DNA of 64,000 nucleotides from Chloroflexi bacterium 44-23 (GCA_001899005.1 MKUW01000019.1:175212-239211); one strand, 5' to 3'. Shown: positions 41,448 to 51,644, counted from the stretch's first letter. Translations and numbers: made by a program. Notes: generated by a model not told the origin, from the sequence alone.

Positions 41448-42923
41448 TTAAGTCGTGATTTGTGGTGATTGCAAATGCCAATCGCTGGCCATTTGATATG
41501 CATTTGCTATCTGAAAAAGCTGCTGTTCTTGCAAAGGAGCTGCCAGCAGCTGCAAGCCAACCGGCAAGTGGTCACCATCAAAACCGACCGGCAGTGAAAG
41601 GCCCGGCAACCCAGCCAGATTAGTGGGTAAAGTAAAGATATCACCCAGGTACATTGCCAGAGGATCATTATTGTGTTCACCTATCCGAAATGCGGTGGTG
41701 GGTGCCACCGGTGTGGCAATCACATCCAGGTTCTCAAAAGCCTGATCGAAATCACGCTTGATGAGGGTGCGTACTTTTTGTGCCTGACCGTAGTAGGCAT
41801 CGTAATAACCTGCTGAAAGAGCATACGTGCCTAACATGATGCGCCGTTTAACCTCCTGGCCAAACCCTGCACCACGACTTTCTTTGTAAACGTCCAGCAA
41901 ATGCTTTTGATCAGCCGAATAACCATAGCGAATGCCATCAAAGCGTGCCAAGTTGGCGGATGCTTCGGCAGGGGCGATGATGTAGTAGACTGGCAGGGCA
42001 AAGGCAGTGTGCGGCAGACTGATCTCATGAATGGAGGCACCCAAAGAACGCATCAGATCAATTGCAGCACGGACTGCTTGTTCAACTGCTGGTTGCATGC
42101 CCTCAATGAAATACTCGCGCGGAACGCCAATCCGTTTCCCTTTTAGATCGGTGGGATTGTTATCGTTATAAGCTGGCAAAGGTACAGCGATACTGGTCGA
42201 ATCAAGCGGATCGTGGCCGGCCATTTGTTGGAAAATGAGGCTGACATCACGAGCACTATGACCAAACACGCCAACCGTATCGAGAGATGATCCATAAGCG
42301 ATCAGACCAAAGCGCGAGCAGCGACCATAGGTGGGTTTAAGACCGGTGATACCACAGAACGAGGCAGGTTGGCGAACGGATCCGCCCGTGTCACTACCGA
42401 GTGCAAGCGGTGCCATATGGGCTGCCACAGCTGCTGCCGAACCTCCGGATGATCCGCCGGGTACGCGCTGCAGATCCCAGGGGTTGTAGGTGGTAAAAAA
42501 GGCTGAATTCTCGGTGGAAGAACCCATTGCAAATTCATCCATGTTCGTTTTACCAAGTACCACCATGCCGGCATCCAGCAAACGCTGAACGGTGGTGGCA
42601 GTATATTGCGGAATGAAATTTTCAAGAATCTTGGATCCACTGGTACAGCGAATGTCCTGTAAAGCCAACGCATCTTTAATAGCGAATGGCACGCCCAACA
42701 GCGGTGATAATTGGTCATCCCGGCTAATCCTGACGCGCAGATCGTCTGCTTTTTTAGCTTGCTGGCGTGCCAGCTCGGGTGTCGTGGTAATAAAGGCTTG
42801 GATGGAAGGCTCAAATCTTTCGATCTGCTGCAAATAGGCATTCGTTAATTCCAGGCTGGAAATTTGTTTGGACGAAAGCATGGTGATGATCTGGCTTAAT
42901 GACAATGCAGTCAAATCCTTCAT
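41448..42923 (-). CDS. gatA: Asp-tRNA(Asn)/Glu-tRNA(Gln) amidotransferase subunit A
   Basis: A 491-aa glutamine amidase subunit that frees ammonia for tRNA transamidation. Amidase-signature catalytic triad: Lys in [11 protein letters not shown], cis-Ser and nucleophile Ser in [14 protein letters not shown] and [38 protein letters not shown] is GatA-specific. It follows gatC by six bases; an in-frame GTG one codon earlier is an alternative start. Confidence 0.95.
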   Translation of the reverse strand: MKDLTALSLSQIITMLSSKQISSLELTNAYLQQIERFEPSIQAFITTTPELARQQAKKADDLRVRISRDDQLSPLLGVPFAIKDALALQDIRCTSGSKILENFIPQYTATTVQRLLDAGMVVLGKTNMDEFAMGSSTENSAFFTTYNPWDLQRVPGGSSGGSAAAVAAHMAPLALGSDTGGSVRQPASFCGITGLKPTYGRCSRFGLIAYGSSLDTVGVFGHSARDVSLIFQQMAGHDPLDSTSIAVPLPAYNDNNPTDLKGKRIGVPREYFIEGMQPAVEQAVRAAIDLMRSLGASIHEISLPHTAFALPVYYIIAPAEASANLARFDGIRYGYSADQKHLLDVYKESRGAGFGQEVKRRIMLGTYALSAGYYDAYYGQAQKVRTLIKRDFDQAFENLDVIATPVAPTTAFRIGEHNNDPLAMYLGDIFTLPTNLAGLPGLSLPVGFDGDHLPVGLQLLAAPLQEQQLFQIANAYQMASDWHLQSPQITT

Positions 42924-42928
42924 CACAT

Positions 42929-43216
42929 TTATTCCATAACCGGCGGAACTTTAAATTGATTTTCCACACTGTGAGGAGCATTTTGAAGCGTTTGCTGTGT
43001 CGTGAAGCCTGCCTGGGGCCGGTCGGATCGCAGTGGTGCCTGCATGACCAGCACCGAAGAAGTCGGCGAGATGCCAGTGGTATCCAATTCATTTAAACTT
43101 GTGGCATATTCCAGGATATCTGAAAGCTGCTGGCGGTACAGCTCAAGGTCGGCTTGTGTGAGAGATAGCCGTGCAAGTTCGGCAATGTGCTGCACCTCTT
43201 GGGTTGAAAGTGGCAT
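42929..43216 (-). CDS. gatC: Asp-tRNA(Asn)/Glu-tRNA(Gln) amidotransferase subunit C
   Basis: A 95-aa GatC that stabilises GatA. N-terminal VQHIAELARLSLTQADLELYRQQLSDILEYATSLNELDTTGISPT and the C-terminal APHSVENQFKVPPVME are typical. It is the first gene of a gatCA operon; gatB is encoded at 26332. Confidence 0.92.
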   Translation of the reverse strand: MPLSTQEVQHIAELARLSLTQADLELYRQQLSDILEYATSLNELDTTGISPTSSVLVMQAPLRSDRPQAGFTTQQTLQNAPHSVENQFKVPPVME

Positions 43217-43394
43217 GAATAAAGCTCCAATGGAAAATATGATCGCTAATTATAGCATCGATGGAGCTCGCAAATCCGCCGATTTTAGCCGGTAGGTTGA
43301 GTTTTGATTGAGATAAAAACGAATAGAATTTCGAAAAAAAGGGTTTGGCAAGCTTGCATTTCGTAAAGCGTGTTTATAATAAAAAAACTCATAC

Positions 43395-43423
43395 TTGACA
43401 GCATTACGTAATAGTGCTACATT
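43395..43423 (+). promoter_or_regulatory. promoter with palindromic operator ahead of the MerR-VWA pair
   Basis: TTGACA (43395-43400) and TACATT (43418-43423, spacer 17) or CATTAT (43420-43425, spacer 19). The spacer contains the perfect palindrome ATTACGTAAT (43403-43412), a candidate MerR-protein operator for autoregulation. Confidence 0.6.
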
Positions 43424-43461
43424 ATGATTATTACCACACCTGATTTAAGGAATTAAACCAA

Positions 43462-44025
43462 ATGACAGAAGATGAGTTTTTAATCGGTGAATTAGCACAA
43501 AAAACAAATGTAAGTGTGCGCACCATCCGATACTATATCAATCAAGGTTTACTGCCCGCACCTGATTCCCGTGGAAGATATACGGTTTATGATAATGATT
43601 ATGTTGAGCGAATTCTTTTAATAAAACGGTTAAAGGATGCATTTTTGCCGATCAAAGAAATTCGGGTAATGCTGGAAACGCAGACCAGGGCTGAGATCGA
43701 AGAATTTCTAAGAATGTTCAAAATGCAAAGGGCGCAAAAAAATGATGCCCTCAGCTACATTAATAACCTGCTTGGGCATTCCATTTCGGAGCCCTCACAG
43801 TCAACAATTCGTTCCAAACCGATGCTGAAGGAAAGTGGAATACCTCCGCAACCCGCACTGCAATTTCCACAACAACGCGAAAGCAGCTGGAAGCGCATTG
43901 TCTTGGCACCCGGTGTTGAGCTGCACATTGAGCAACATCAGGCAGCCCGCTATGACAAATTAATCCAAGCCCTTCTGGCAGATTATCAGGTGCGCTTCAG
44001 CACAACTGGCAAGCAGGAAAGTTAA
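43462..44025 (+). CDS. MerR-family transcriptional regulator
   Basis: 187 aa. The N-terminal MerR winged helix FLIGELAQKTNVSVRTIRYYINQGLLPAPDSRGRYTVYDNDYVERI (about residues 5-50) is followed by a dimerisation helix to about 100. A disordered Pro/Ser/Gln linker and a C-terminal segment (VLAPGVELHIEQ..., about 150-165) of a kind seen in other MerR proteins follow VWA operons. There is no Cys or metal site. It is likely cotranscribed with the VWA gene 50 bases downstream and autoregulated through the ATTACGTAAT site. Confidence 0.85.
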   Translation: MTEDEFLIGELAQKTNVSVRTIRYYINQGLLPAPDSRGRYTVYDNDYVERILLIKRLKDAFLPIKEIRVMLETQTRAEIEEFLRMFKMQRAQKNDALSYINNLLGHSISEPSQSTIRSKPMLKESGIPPQPALQFPQQRESSWKRIVLAPGVELHIEQHQAARYDKLIQALLADYQVRFSTTGKQES

Positions 44026-44075
44026 CCCAATAAGGAAGTCAGATCTCATGTTTTGTTTCGACTGGAGGAAACCAC

Positions 44076-45308
44076 ATGGAAACAAGAATTAATCTTCAAA
44101 CCCAATTTGATGGTGATTTAATTGCCAAAGAGGTACCAACGGAACGCATTTTAGAATTGATTTTAAATGCGCCGCTTAGTTCTGTCAGCAACAGCCGGCC
44201 ATCCTTGAACCTGGCCGTGGTGATCGATCGCAGCGGTTCGATGCAAGGTGCAAAGTTGGAATATGTCAAACGTGCCGCCGTGCATGTGCTCGATTTATTA
44301 ACCGAACGAGACCAGGTAGCCTTGGTGATTTACGACAGCGAGGTGGAACTGCTTTCTCCCAGCATTGCAATGGCACCCGGTAATCGAGTCACCCTGACCA
44401 GAAAAATTCAACAGGTGACTGCTCGCAGCAGTACCAACCTGGGCGGTGGCTGGTTGCAAGGCTGTCAGGAAGTTGCCCTGGCAGCTCGCGAAGGCGACCT
44501 CAATCGGGTACTCTTGTTGACCGATGGTCTGGCGAATGTTGGTATTACCGATCTGGAAGAGCTGGGCATCCATGCCGGCCAACTATTGGAGCGGGGTGTC
44601 TCTACCTCAACTTTTGGGGTTGGATTGGACTTTAACGAATATCTGATGGAAAATATGGCCAATCAGGGCGGCGGTCGCTTTTATTTCATTGAAGATCCGG
44701 CCAGTATCCCTGCCATCTTTGAACAGGAATTTCAAAGTTTGAGCACAGTAACAGCCAGTCATATCCAGCTGGCTCTGACAATCCCGAACGGGGTTTCGGC
44801 CCAGGTATTGGGAAGCTGGCGAAATGAATTAGAAGGAGAAAAGCTGGTAGTTATGCTAGGAGATTTGGCTGCCGGACTCAAACGAGAAATTTATATTCGG
44901 TTACTGACACCCCCACAGAAAAAACAGACTTATTTATCGATACCTGTTACTTTAAACGCTCATGACGAGACGGGCCAGTCATATTCCCTCGAACAAATAC
45001 TGTCATTAAGCTATGCATCACAGCCGAAAGTATCCGCAATGGACCAACGCAAGGATGTCATGGCACGCTATAGCGAAGTGTTACTGGCAGATCAGGCAAG
45101 TGAAGCACTTAAGCTGGAACGCGCCGGAGAGCGCGAAAAAGCACGGAGGCTGATGGACGCATCCATCCTCAGCTCTTCTCCGCACACATGTTCCAAAATT
45201 CGAGAAGACTACCAGCACCTTTCCGAGCGGCTTGCACGCGGTTTGGACGAGCAGGATCGCAAGGATAGACATCAGGAGGAATACATCCGCAAACAACGTC
45301 GTCGCTAG
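44076..45308 (+). CDS. von Willebrand factor A domain protein
   Basis: 410 aa without a signal peptide. The VWA domain (about residues 40-225) has an intact MIDAS: DRSGSM (DxSxS), the Thr in STNLGGG and the Asp in LLTDGLANVG. A beta-rich region (about 230-330) and an alpha-helical C-terminus (about 335-410, ending in a basic tail) follow. Cytoplasmic VWA proteins usually act as metal-dependent adaptors in complexes, for example with MoxR-like ATPases; none is adjacent here. A ribosome site (TGGAGGAAACC) precedes the ATG. Confidence 0.85.
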   Translation: METRINLQTQFDGDLIAKEVPTERILELILNAPLSSVSNSRPSLNLAVVIDRSGSMQGAKLEYVKRAAVHVLDLLTERDQVALVIYDSEVELLSPSIAMAPGNRVTLTRKIQQVTARSSTNLGGGWLQGCQEVALAAREGDLNRVLLLTDGLANVGITDLEELGIHAGQLLERGVSTSTFGVGLDFNEYLMENMANQGGGRFYFIEDPASIPAIFEQEFQSLSTVTASHIQLALTIPNGVSAQVLGSWRNELEGEKLVVMLGDLAAGLKREIYIRLLTPPQKKQTYLSIPVTLNAHDETGQSYSLEQILSLSYASQPKVSAMDQRKDVMARYSEVLLADQASEALKLERAGEREKARRLMDASILSSSPHTCSKIREDYQHLSERLARGLDEQDRKDRHQEEYIRKQRRR

Positions 45309-45332
45309 AACCAAATTCTCAATCTTCTCAGC

Positions 45333-45369
45333 CGGGGATGGTCAGGGGGCAGACCATTCCCGATTTTTT
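45333..45369 (+). terminator. terminator after the VWA gene
   Basis: CGGGGATGGTC (45333-45343) pairs with GACCATTCCCG (45352-45362), an 11-bp stem with one wobble, then T6. Confidence 0.9.
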
Positions 45370-45453
45370 AAATTCATTTCAGTAAATTTTTGCCAGCGTA
45401 ACTCTTTTTTAGGTACAATAAATGGAAGAGATCTTTATATGGGAGCTTTGCCT

Positions 45454-46041
45454 ATGCCGTCCAGTATCCAAAAATTACCAGAAAGCTTTGAGAGTTTACG
45501 CCTCTTGATCCGGGTTCCGCGCCCGGGCGATGGAATTATGTTATTTGAGGCGATTAATGAATCGCATGAGCGCTTGAAAGCCTGGTTCCCCTGGGCACAG
45601 GAATTGACAGGCTTGGACGAGCGGGAACTGTTTGTGCGTCAATGCTATTGCAAATATCTTTTAAACGAGGATATGCCACTCGCTCTTTTCTTAAAAGAAA
45701 CAGGAGTCCTGGTCGGCGGCAGCGGGCTCCATTACCGGGATTCGCATGTTCCCTCATTTGAAATTGGCTATTGGTTACGTAGCGGCTATGAGGGAAAGGG
45801 TTTAATGAGTGAAGCGGTGCAAGCCATTACCTGCTTTGCATTTGAGGTGGCCGGTGCCAACCGCGTCTATATTCGCTGTGATATGGATAACCTGCGCTCA
45901 CAAGCGGTTGCCTTGCGGGCAGGTTACGTGTACGAAGGTCGTATGCGCAACAGTGAAAGAAAAGCCGATAGTGGTGACTTAACTGACATGTTGTTTTATG
46001 GAATGACTCGCTCGGATTATGAGAAGGGAAACCAAAAATGA
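45454..46041 (+). CDS. GNAT-family acetyltransferase (RimJ/RimL-like)
   Basis: About 195 aa. The RimJ/L type N-terminus is LRLLIRVPRPGDG, followed by WFPWAQELT, the core HVPSFEIGYWLRSGYEGKGLMSEAVQAITCFAFE (acetyl-CoA loop) and RVYIRCDMDNLRSQAVALRAGYVYEG. It probably acetylates a protein N-terminus or small amine. ATG 45454 has GGGAG eight bases upstream; ATG 45439 (with GGAAGAG) is an equally possible start. It overlaps the racemase gene by ATGA. Confidence 0.85.
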   Translation: MPSSIQKLPESFESLRLLIRVPRPGDGIMLFEAINESHERLKAWFPWAQELTGLDERELFVRQCYCKYLLNEDMPLALFLKETGVLVGGSGLHYRDSHVPSFEIGYWLRSGYEGKGLMSEAVQAITCFAFEVAGANRVYIRCDMDNLRSQAVALRAGYVYEGRMRNSERKADSGDLTDMLFYGMTRSDYEKGNQK

Positions 46042-46760
46042 AAATCATTGGTTTGATAGGCGGCATGAGCTGGGAATCAACCCTGGATTATTACCGTTAC
46101 CTGAATGAAGGAGTCAAGCAAAAATTAGGAGGTTTGCACTCCGCCCCATGCCTCTTATTCTCGGTTGATTTTGCTGAAATTGAAGAATATCAACGGACGA
46201 CCCGCTGGGACCTTGCCACCGATGCAATGGTGGTGGCAGCCCAACGTCTGGAACGCGGCGGTGCAGAATTTATCATCATTTGCACCAACACCATGCACAA
46301 AATGGCTGCCGAAGTACAGGCAGTTGTCAATATTCCGGTACTGCACATTGTGGACGCTCTGGCCGCGGCCATCAAAGCAGCCGGTATTGACACAATTGGC
46401 CTGCTGGGTACCCGCTTTACCATGGAGCAGGATTTTTATAAGGGCAGATTGGAAACTTTGCACCACATCCAGGTGCTGGTGCCGGATCCAGCACAAAGGC
46501 AACAGGTGCATGACATTATTTATAATGAGCTTTGTTTGGGTGATATCCGCGAAAGCTCCCGTCAGGAATATCAGCAAATCATCGCCTCATTGCAGCAGCG
46601 AGGTGCCCGGGGAATCATCCTGGGTTGCACCGAGATTGGCATGCTTGTCAAACAAGCCGATAGCAGCCTGCCCTTATTTGATAGTACCCACATCCATGCC
46701 CAAATGGCGGTGAATTTTGCGCTGGGCGAGATGGATGACGGGGTTCTCCAAATTGTTTGA
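46038..46760 (+). CDS. aspartate/glutamate racemase family protein
   Basis: A 240-aa cofactor-independent racemase. The two catalytic Cys are in IICTNTMHK (about residue 82) and LGCTEIGML (about 195). N-terminal IGLIGGMSWESTLDYYRYLN is characteristic of the YgeA/aspartate racemase group. It probably makes D-Asp, D-Glu or a related D-amino acid. Coupled to the upstream GNAT gene. Confidence 0.9.
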   Translation: MKIIGLIGGMSWESTLDYYRYLNEGVKQKLGGLHSAPCLLFSVDFAEIEEYQRTTRWDLATDAMVVAAQRLERGGAEFIIICTNTMHKMAAEVQAVVNIPVLHIVDALAAAIKAAGIDTIGLLGTRFTMEQDFYKGRLETLHHIQVLVPDPAQRQQVHDIIYNELCLGDIRESSRQEYQQIIASLQQRGARGIILGCTEIGMLVKQADSSLPLFDSTHIHAQMAVNFALGEMDDGVLQIV

Positions 46761-46774
46761 ATAGAAAGGCTTAA

Positions 46775-47644
46775 ATGATGACCCTACCAATTCAAGCAGA
46801 GATGGATATTTGGCTAAAAAAAACAGCCTCCTTACCGGATGCGATTCTGGAGCTGCCTTGGAAATGGCAAAGTTATGATGAAGGAATTCGCTTTGCATTT
46901 TTTCGCTTAATGGAAGAAATAATCACACTGGCAGGCAACCCGGATATATTTAAGCTCGACTCGGAAAAGAATTCTCAGAAGGAAGTTAATACCTACCTTT
47001 TGCGATTTCATCGTGCGTTTTGGCAGTTAAAAGCACAATTAACCGGATTGGATGAGGGACTGGCAAATCAGCAGCCTACACCGCAGGACTGGTCTATCCG
47101 TCGGACAGCGGAGCATATCCTCGAAGCTGAGTGGATGTTTTATGGCGTTTTCCGATACGGGTTTCATGCAAGTGATCACAGTGAGAATTTGCCATCCGAG
47201 AAACCAAATCAGGATTTCATTGATCAACATTTTGATGTGGAAGGTGGATTTCCTCCAGACAAATTTGAATGTTCTTTGGTCGAACTTCTCATGTTTTTTG
47301 AAAAGCACCATAGCGACGTACTGTCTGGCTTGAGCAGCCTGAAAGATGATGATCTTGAAAGGTCATTGACATTTTGGGAAGACGAAGCTATGTCTGCTCG
47401 ATTCCGTTTGATACGGTTTGAATCACATTTGCGCCAACATTTGATTCAAATTAAAAAAACGGCTCATCAATTACAATTTCAGTATTCTGAAGTTCATGCC
47501 CTTATTCAAGAGTGTATCTCCGCATTTTCCAGCCTTGATTGGTACCTGCGATTTCCTGAACAACTCAATCTGGAGGTATTGGAAAAGCAATGGGAACAAT
47601 TGGTTCGACCATATCTTCAAATAACATCTGATGTAGCAGTTTGA
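46775..47644 (+). CDS. DinB-superfamily protein
   Basis: 289 aa. The central region is a four-helix DinB_2 bundle: QPTPQDWSIRRTAEHILEAEWMFYGVFRY supplies the first metal His and FESHLRQHLIQIKKTAHQ the later His residues. An N-terminal extension (about 1-75) and a C-terminal helical tail (about 225-289) surround it. DinB proteins are metal-binding thiol-transferase-like or damage-induced proteins; the role here is unknown. It follows the racemase by 14 bases. Confidence 0.75.
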   Translation: MMTLPIQAEMDIWLKKTASLPDAILELPWKWQSYDEGIRFAFFRLMEEIITLAGNPDIFKLDSEKNSQKEVNTYLLRFHRAFWQLKAQLTGLDEGLANQQPTPQDWSIRRTAEHILEAEWMFYGVFRYGFHASDHSENLPSEKPNQDFIDQHFDVEGGFPPDKFECSLVELLMFFEKHHSDVLSGLSSLKDDDLERSLTFWEDEAMSARFRLIRFESHLRQHLIQIKKTAHQLQFQYSEVHALIQECISAFSSLDWYLRFPEQLNLEVLEKQWEQLVRPYLQITSDVAV

Positions 47645-47715
47645 GAGATTCTTGATGTGCGTTCGTTTTTGAACGTAACATAGGAATTGGCAACTTAAAA
47701 ATTAATATAACAGAA

Positions 47716-47776
47716 CCTCACCCCCGGCCCCTCTCCAAACCTTGGAGAGGGGTGACCAGCCTGGGGCGGGGTGAGG
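47716..47776. repeat. nested REP-type palindrome (CCTCACCCC...GGGGTGAGG)
   Basis: Outer arms CCTCACCCC / GGGGTGAGG enclose inner arms CCCCTCTCC (47728-47736) / GGAGAGGGG (47744-47752). I know this sequence type as a very widespread intergenic palindrome in environmental bacterial genomes. It lies between the DinB-like and VTT genes. Confidence 0.85.
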
Positions 47777-47865
47777 CATGTTGATGAAGTATTCAATGGC
47801 AAATCAAGAACATAACAAAATAAGAAGATGCTAGACTGTATGTTTGCTTTACAGGCTCACCTCAC

Positions 47866-48573
47866 ATGAAATCCTCGCGGAAAATCTGGCTCGCCCTTGG
47901 CGTTTTGGCTGCGGCTCTCCTTGTTTTTGTCTGGATCTGGGCCGGCCCTGGCCGAACGCTGTTTACCGATGCACGAGCGCTGACCGATTGGCTGCAGCAG
48001 TGGGGTGCCTGGATACCATTGTTGACGATCAGTCTGCACATCGTCCAGGTGCTCGCTGCACCTATCCCAGGTGCAGTCATCGATACGGTCAATGGCTTTC
48101 TCTTTGGTCCCTGGCTGGGTACGCTTTATAGCATGATTGGCTTACAGGTGGGTGGTTTTATTTTACTGTTATTGGTACGTCGATTCGGCCGGCCGGCTGC
48201 AGAGCATTTTATTTCGCGGGAGCGGTTAAACCAATTTGATGAACGCGTGCAGCGTTATGGCAAGGTTTTTATTTTCTTGATTTTTCTGATACCTTTCATG
48301 CCAGATGATATTGTTTTGGCATTGGCGGGGCTGTCCCCGCTCCCAATCGGAGAGTTGTTACTACTGGCCCTGGTTGGCAGGCTTCCTGGTGTGTTTGTGG
48401 CGAATTGGTTGGGTTCACAGGCGCCGGAACTGACCAGCGGGCAATGGGTGTTGTTCGCACTCATTTTTGCGTTCTTACTGTTTATTTTCTGGCGATATCA
48501 TGCATTAGTGGTAGAAAAAATCAGCAAATGGATTGAGATTATTGCTCAACGCTGGCGAAAGAAGGAACAATGA
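47866..48573 (+). CDS. TVP38/TMEM64-family (VTT domain) membrane protein
   Basis: 235 aa with about six helices. The VTT/SNARE-associated core is GAVIDTVNGFLFGPWLGTLYSMIGLQVGGFILLLLVRRFGRPAAEHFI (about residues 66-112), then FLIFLIPFMPDDIVLALAGLSPLPIGELL with the family's acidic and proline marks. DedA/VTT proteins are implicated in lipid scrambling. The start ribosome site is poor. Its stop overlaps addB (ATGA), an unusual partner. Confidence 0.88.
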   Translation: MKSSRKIWLALGVLAAALLVFVWIWAGPGRTLFTDARALTDWLQQWGAWIPLLTISLHIVQVLAAPIPGAVIDTVNGFLFGPWLGTLYSMIGLQVGGFILLLLVRRFGRPAAEHFISRERLNQFDERVQRYGKVFIFLIFLIPFMPDDIVLALAGLSPLPIGELLLLALVGRLPGVFVANWLGSQAPELTSGQWVLFALIFAFLLFIFWRYHALVVEKISKWIEIIAQRWRKKEQ

Positions 48574-51500
48574 CAGTTGAAATACTTGCTTCCCGCCCTG
48601 CAAGCGGAAAAACGGAGTGGCTGGTGAGTACCATTCAAGAGCAATACCGTAGCGATCCGCATGCTAAAATTACGGTGATCTTGCCCGCATATGCTCAGGA
48701 ACAACAATTTAAGCAACGCCTGGTGCGCCGGGGGGGCTACTTTGGTATACAGATTCTGAATTTAACCAGATATTGCCGGACGCTGCTAGATCATCAGCGA
48801 CGTCTCTTCAAGGAAGCACCTTTCTCCATGAAACAGCGCCTGCTTAATGACAGCATCCTTGAATTGGTTTCTCAGGAAATGTTGGCAGATCTATCCAGAA
48901 TTGCTGATCTGCCCGGCTTCAGGAGCGTTGTCTTCGAACGCTTCAGTCAATTAATGCTGGCCGGAATCCAACCGGATGACAAGCGCCTCGCGACTTTTTG
49001 CAACAATGATCCACAACTGGCAGCTATCATGAGGCTCTTTAGCAATTATTGGCAGCGTTGCTGGCAATTTGGCTGGCTGGATCGTGACTGGCTGGTACCT
49101 TTTACGGTCAACCTGCTTGAGAAGACAGAAATTCAACCGCAGCCTCTGTCCTTGCTGATCGTGGATGGCTTTGAGCATTTCAACCCGGCTCATTTACGAC
49201 TGCTGCAAGTATTAGCACCCAACTGTAAGCGGCTGATTATTTCGCTGCCTTTGGAGCCGGGGAATGAAAGTGCAATATATGCCCGTCCGCAGGCGACACT
49301 CGAACGGTTGCGCCGGAATTTCTCAAACCTGGAAATGACCGCGCCTGTCGAGGCAACTTTTTTGCCGGGCGGTTTGGACGCACTTTCGCATTCTTTCTAC
49401 CAGGCAGCGCGTAAGCCTGCCAATTTTCCAGCCGACCAATCGGTAACATTATTAGCGGTTCAATCACCTCGGGCTGAGGTACGCGAAGGTTTACGCTGGC
49501 TGAAAAAAAAGCTGCTGGCAGAAAGCGAAGACGGCAAAAGGTTGCTAAATTATTCAGATTGTGTCATTATCAGCCCCGAAGGGGAAGAATATCATGACCT
49601 GCTCAAAGTAACAGCGTTTGAATTCGGCATCCCTCTGCTGTTCAGTTACCGTGAAAAATTAGGGCAACAACCAGCCATTCTGGCTTTGCTCAATCTGCTG
49701 CAGCTGCCATTGGAAGAATTTAAGCGCCGTATGCTTCTAGATGTAATTCGCAGTCCCTATTTCGATTTGACAGTTTTTGGCTTGCATGTGGAAGATGCCC
49801 TCACCCTGGAATTAATCAGCCGCAAGGAGCTGATTATGAGCGGTTGGGAACGCTGGCAGCAAGTGCTGACACAACTTCAAGATGTTCCTATCCAACAAGA
49901 TGATCTATTCGAAGAAGAATCGATCCTCAATTTTGATCTGCTGGATGCAGCAACTGCGGAACGCCTGCTGGGTGGATTGAACAATCTGGCAGCTCTATTT
50001 CAAGATGGTGCAGATGGTCAAGCACTTACATTCTGGGTGGATTGGTTGAAAACATTGCTTGAAAGTGTTAATTTCCTTTCGCAAAATGCCGGTTCAGGGA
50101 AAGAATTGATTAAAGCCCTCGATGAGTTAGTAATGGTTGAGAACGAGATGGGAACATCATTGCTCGGCTATGCCCAATTCGTGCAGGAAATAACGGCTGT
50201 GCTGCAGATGAAACCGGTTAGGGTGAATTCGGAAAGGATGGCAGCCATACAGGTGCTGCGCATAGCGGAGGCGCGCGCTCAGCGTTTTGCTTGTGTGGTT
50301 GTGCATGGTCTGGCAGAAGGAGTTTTGCCGCGCATAGAGCGTGAAGATCCCTTCTTGCCGGAAGACTTCCGTGCCGGGCTGGGGTTAGAGCTCCAATTAC
50401 AACGGCATCAGGTGGGTCAATTTTTTCAGTTGATCACACGTGCGGACCAGGCGTTGCTGGTGACGCGTCCTTACCTGAATGATAAAGGTGAAACCCTGGA
50501 TCCCTCGCCTTACTGGAATGAGCTGGCAGCCTGTGTCCATAAAGACAATATTGAGACAATTCGTCCGGCACAGAAACGTCCCCTGAATGAGGCCGCTTCC
50601 CTGGCAGAAGCTCTCTTTTGGAGTGGGTTGTACGGCTATGATACCGGCACTATTTTCCATTCAGCCCTTCAGCGGGAAACCAGGTTGCTACAACAACAAA
50701 GGCAGGTTTATCATGACCGCCAGAAAACTACCCAGCAAGGGGAGTACGAAGGCAACCTGGGTAGTTTAATTCCCCCGCTGGATGTAATTTTTACGTACCA
50801 TTCCGTATGGAGCGCCTCACGCCTGGAAGCATACCTGGCCTGCCCAATGCGCTTTTGGGTTAATTACGGCCTGAATGCCAGGGAACTGCCACCACCCGAG
50901 CCTGGCGTTCTTCCCAATCAGACCGGTAGTATTCTGCATGAAATTCTGGAGAAGGTCTATCGCGATTCTGGCAACGGAGACGTGGAAACCATTTTAGAAA
51001 ATCTGCCCAATGTGGCTAACGAAGTGTTCCGCCAGGCTCCCAAAAAATACAGTTTTGAACCCAGCATGCTGTGGGAGATCCAACAGGAAGAATGGCTGCC
51101 TGCCTTGCAGCAAACCATACGCGGACTGGCTAGCTCTGAATGGATGCCCTTTTGCTACGAGCAGAAATTTGGCAGCGATGGCTTACCGGCACTGGAGATC
51201 GTAAGCACCGCTGGAAAGACCATCCGCATTCAGGGAACGATTGATCGCATTGACTGCAACTCTAATGGGCAAATCCGTGTGATCGACTACAAAACAGGGG
51301 CAAGCCACTTGGATGGCAAAGATCTGCTCATTGGGAACCGGATTCAACTCCCAATTTATGCACGCGCAGCCAGCGACAGCCTGAAGTTGGGTGAAGTGGT
51401 GGAAGGTTTTTACTGGGCTATTTTAATTGGCAAGGAGAGCCAGCTTAAGCTCTCCAGCTTTGAATTTGATACCTACTCAGGCCCGCCGGCTGCCCAGATG

Positions 51501-51644
51501 GTGCTGGAAGGGCACCTGGAAAAGATCTTGAATGGCATCGAGAATGGCCGTTTTTCACCGACCCCGCCGCCTGATAACTGCCCCGAGTATTGTGCTGCCA
51601 AAGGATGGTGCTGGCACTATCGACCGGCCTGGAGGAGGAAATGA
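48570..51644 (+). CDS. addB: AddB-like helicase-nuclease subunit
   Basis: A 1024-aa partner of AddA in double-strand-break processing. Residues 5-15 form a nucleotide-binding loop (ASRPASGKTEW), and an inactivated helicase-like body follows. The C-terminal RecB-type nuclease (about 760-1010) carries GSILHEILEKVY, GTIDRIDCNSNGQIRVIDYKTG with catalytic Asp/Lys, and Cys at YLACPMRFW plus CPEYCAAKGWC. That spacing matches the 4Fe-4S cluster that clips AddB nuclease domains. It overlaps addA by ATGA. Confidence 0.9.
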   Translation: MTVEILASRPASGKTEWLVSTIQEQYRSDPHAKITVILPAYAQEQQFKQRLVRRGGYFGIQILNLTRYCRTLLDHQRRLFKEAPFSMKQRLLNDSILELVSQEMLADLSRIADLPGFRSVVFERFSQLMLAGIQPDDKRLATFCNNDPQLAAIMRLFSNYWQRCWQFGWLDRDWLVPFTVNLLEKTEIQPQPLSLLIVDGFEHFNPAHLRLLQVLAPNCKRLIISLPLEPGNESAIYARPQATLERLRRNFSNLEMTAPVEATFLPGGLDALSHSFYQAARKPANFPADQSVTLLAVQSPRAEVREGLRWLKKKLLAESEDGKRLLNYSDCVIISPEGEEYHDLLKVTAFEFGIPLLFSYREKLGQQPAILALLNLLQLPLEEFKRRMLLDVIRSPYFDLTVFGLHVEDALTLELISRKELIMSGWERWQQVLTQLQDVPIQQDDLFEEESILNFDLLDAATAERLLGGLNNLAALFQDGADGQALTFWVDWLKTLLESVNFLSQNAGSGKELIKALDELVMVENEMGTSLLGYAQFVQEITAVLQMKPVRVNSERMAAIQVLRIAEARAQRFACVVVHGLAEGVLPRIEREDPFLPEDFRAGLGLELQLQRHQVGQFFQLITRADQALLVTRPYLNDKGETLDPSPYWNELAACVHKDNIETIRPAQKRPLNEAASLAEALFWSGLYGYDTGTIFHSALQRETRLLQQQRQVYHDRQKTTQQGEYEGNLGSLIPPLDVIFTYHSVWSASRLEAYLACPMRFWVNYGLNARELPPPEPGVLPNQTGSILHEILEKVYRDSGNGDVETILENLPNVANEVFRQAPKKYSFEPSMLWEIQQEEWLPALQQTIRGLASSEWMPFCYEQKFGSDGLPALEIVSTAGKTIRIQGTIDRIDCNSNGQIRVIDYKTGASHLDGKDLLIGNRIQLPIYARAASDSLKLGEVVEGFYWAILIGKESQLKLSSFEFDTYSGPPAAQMVLEGHLEKILNGIENGRFSPTPPPDNCPEYCAAKGWCWHYRPAWRRK

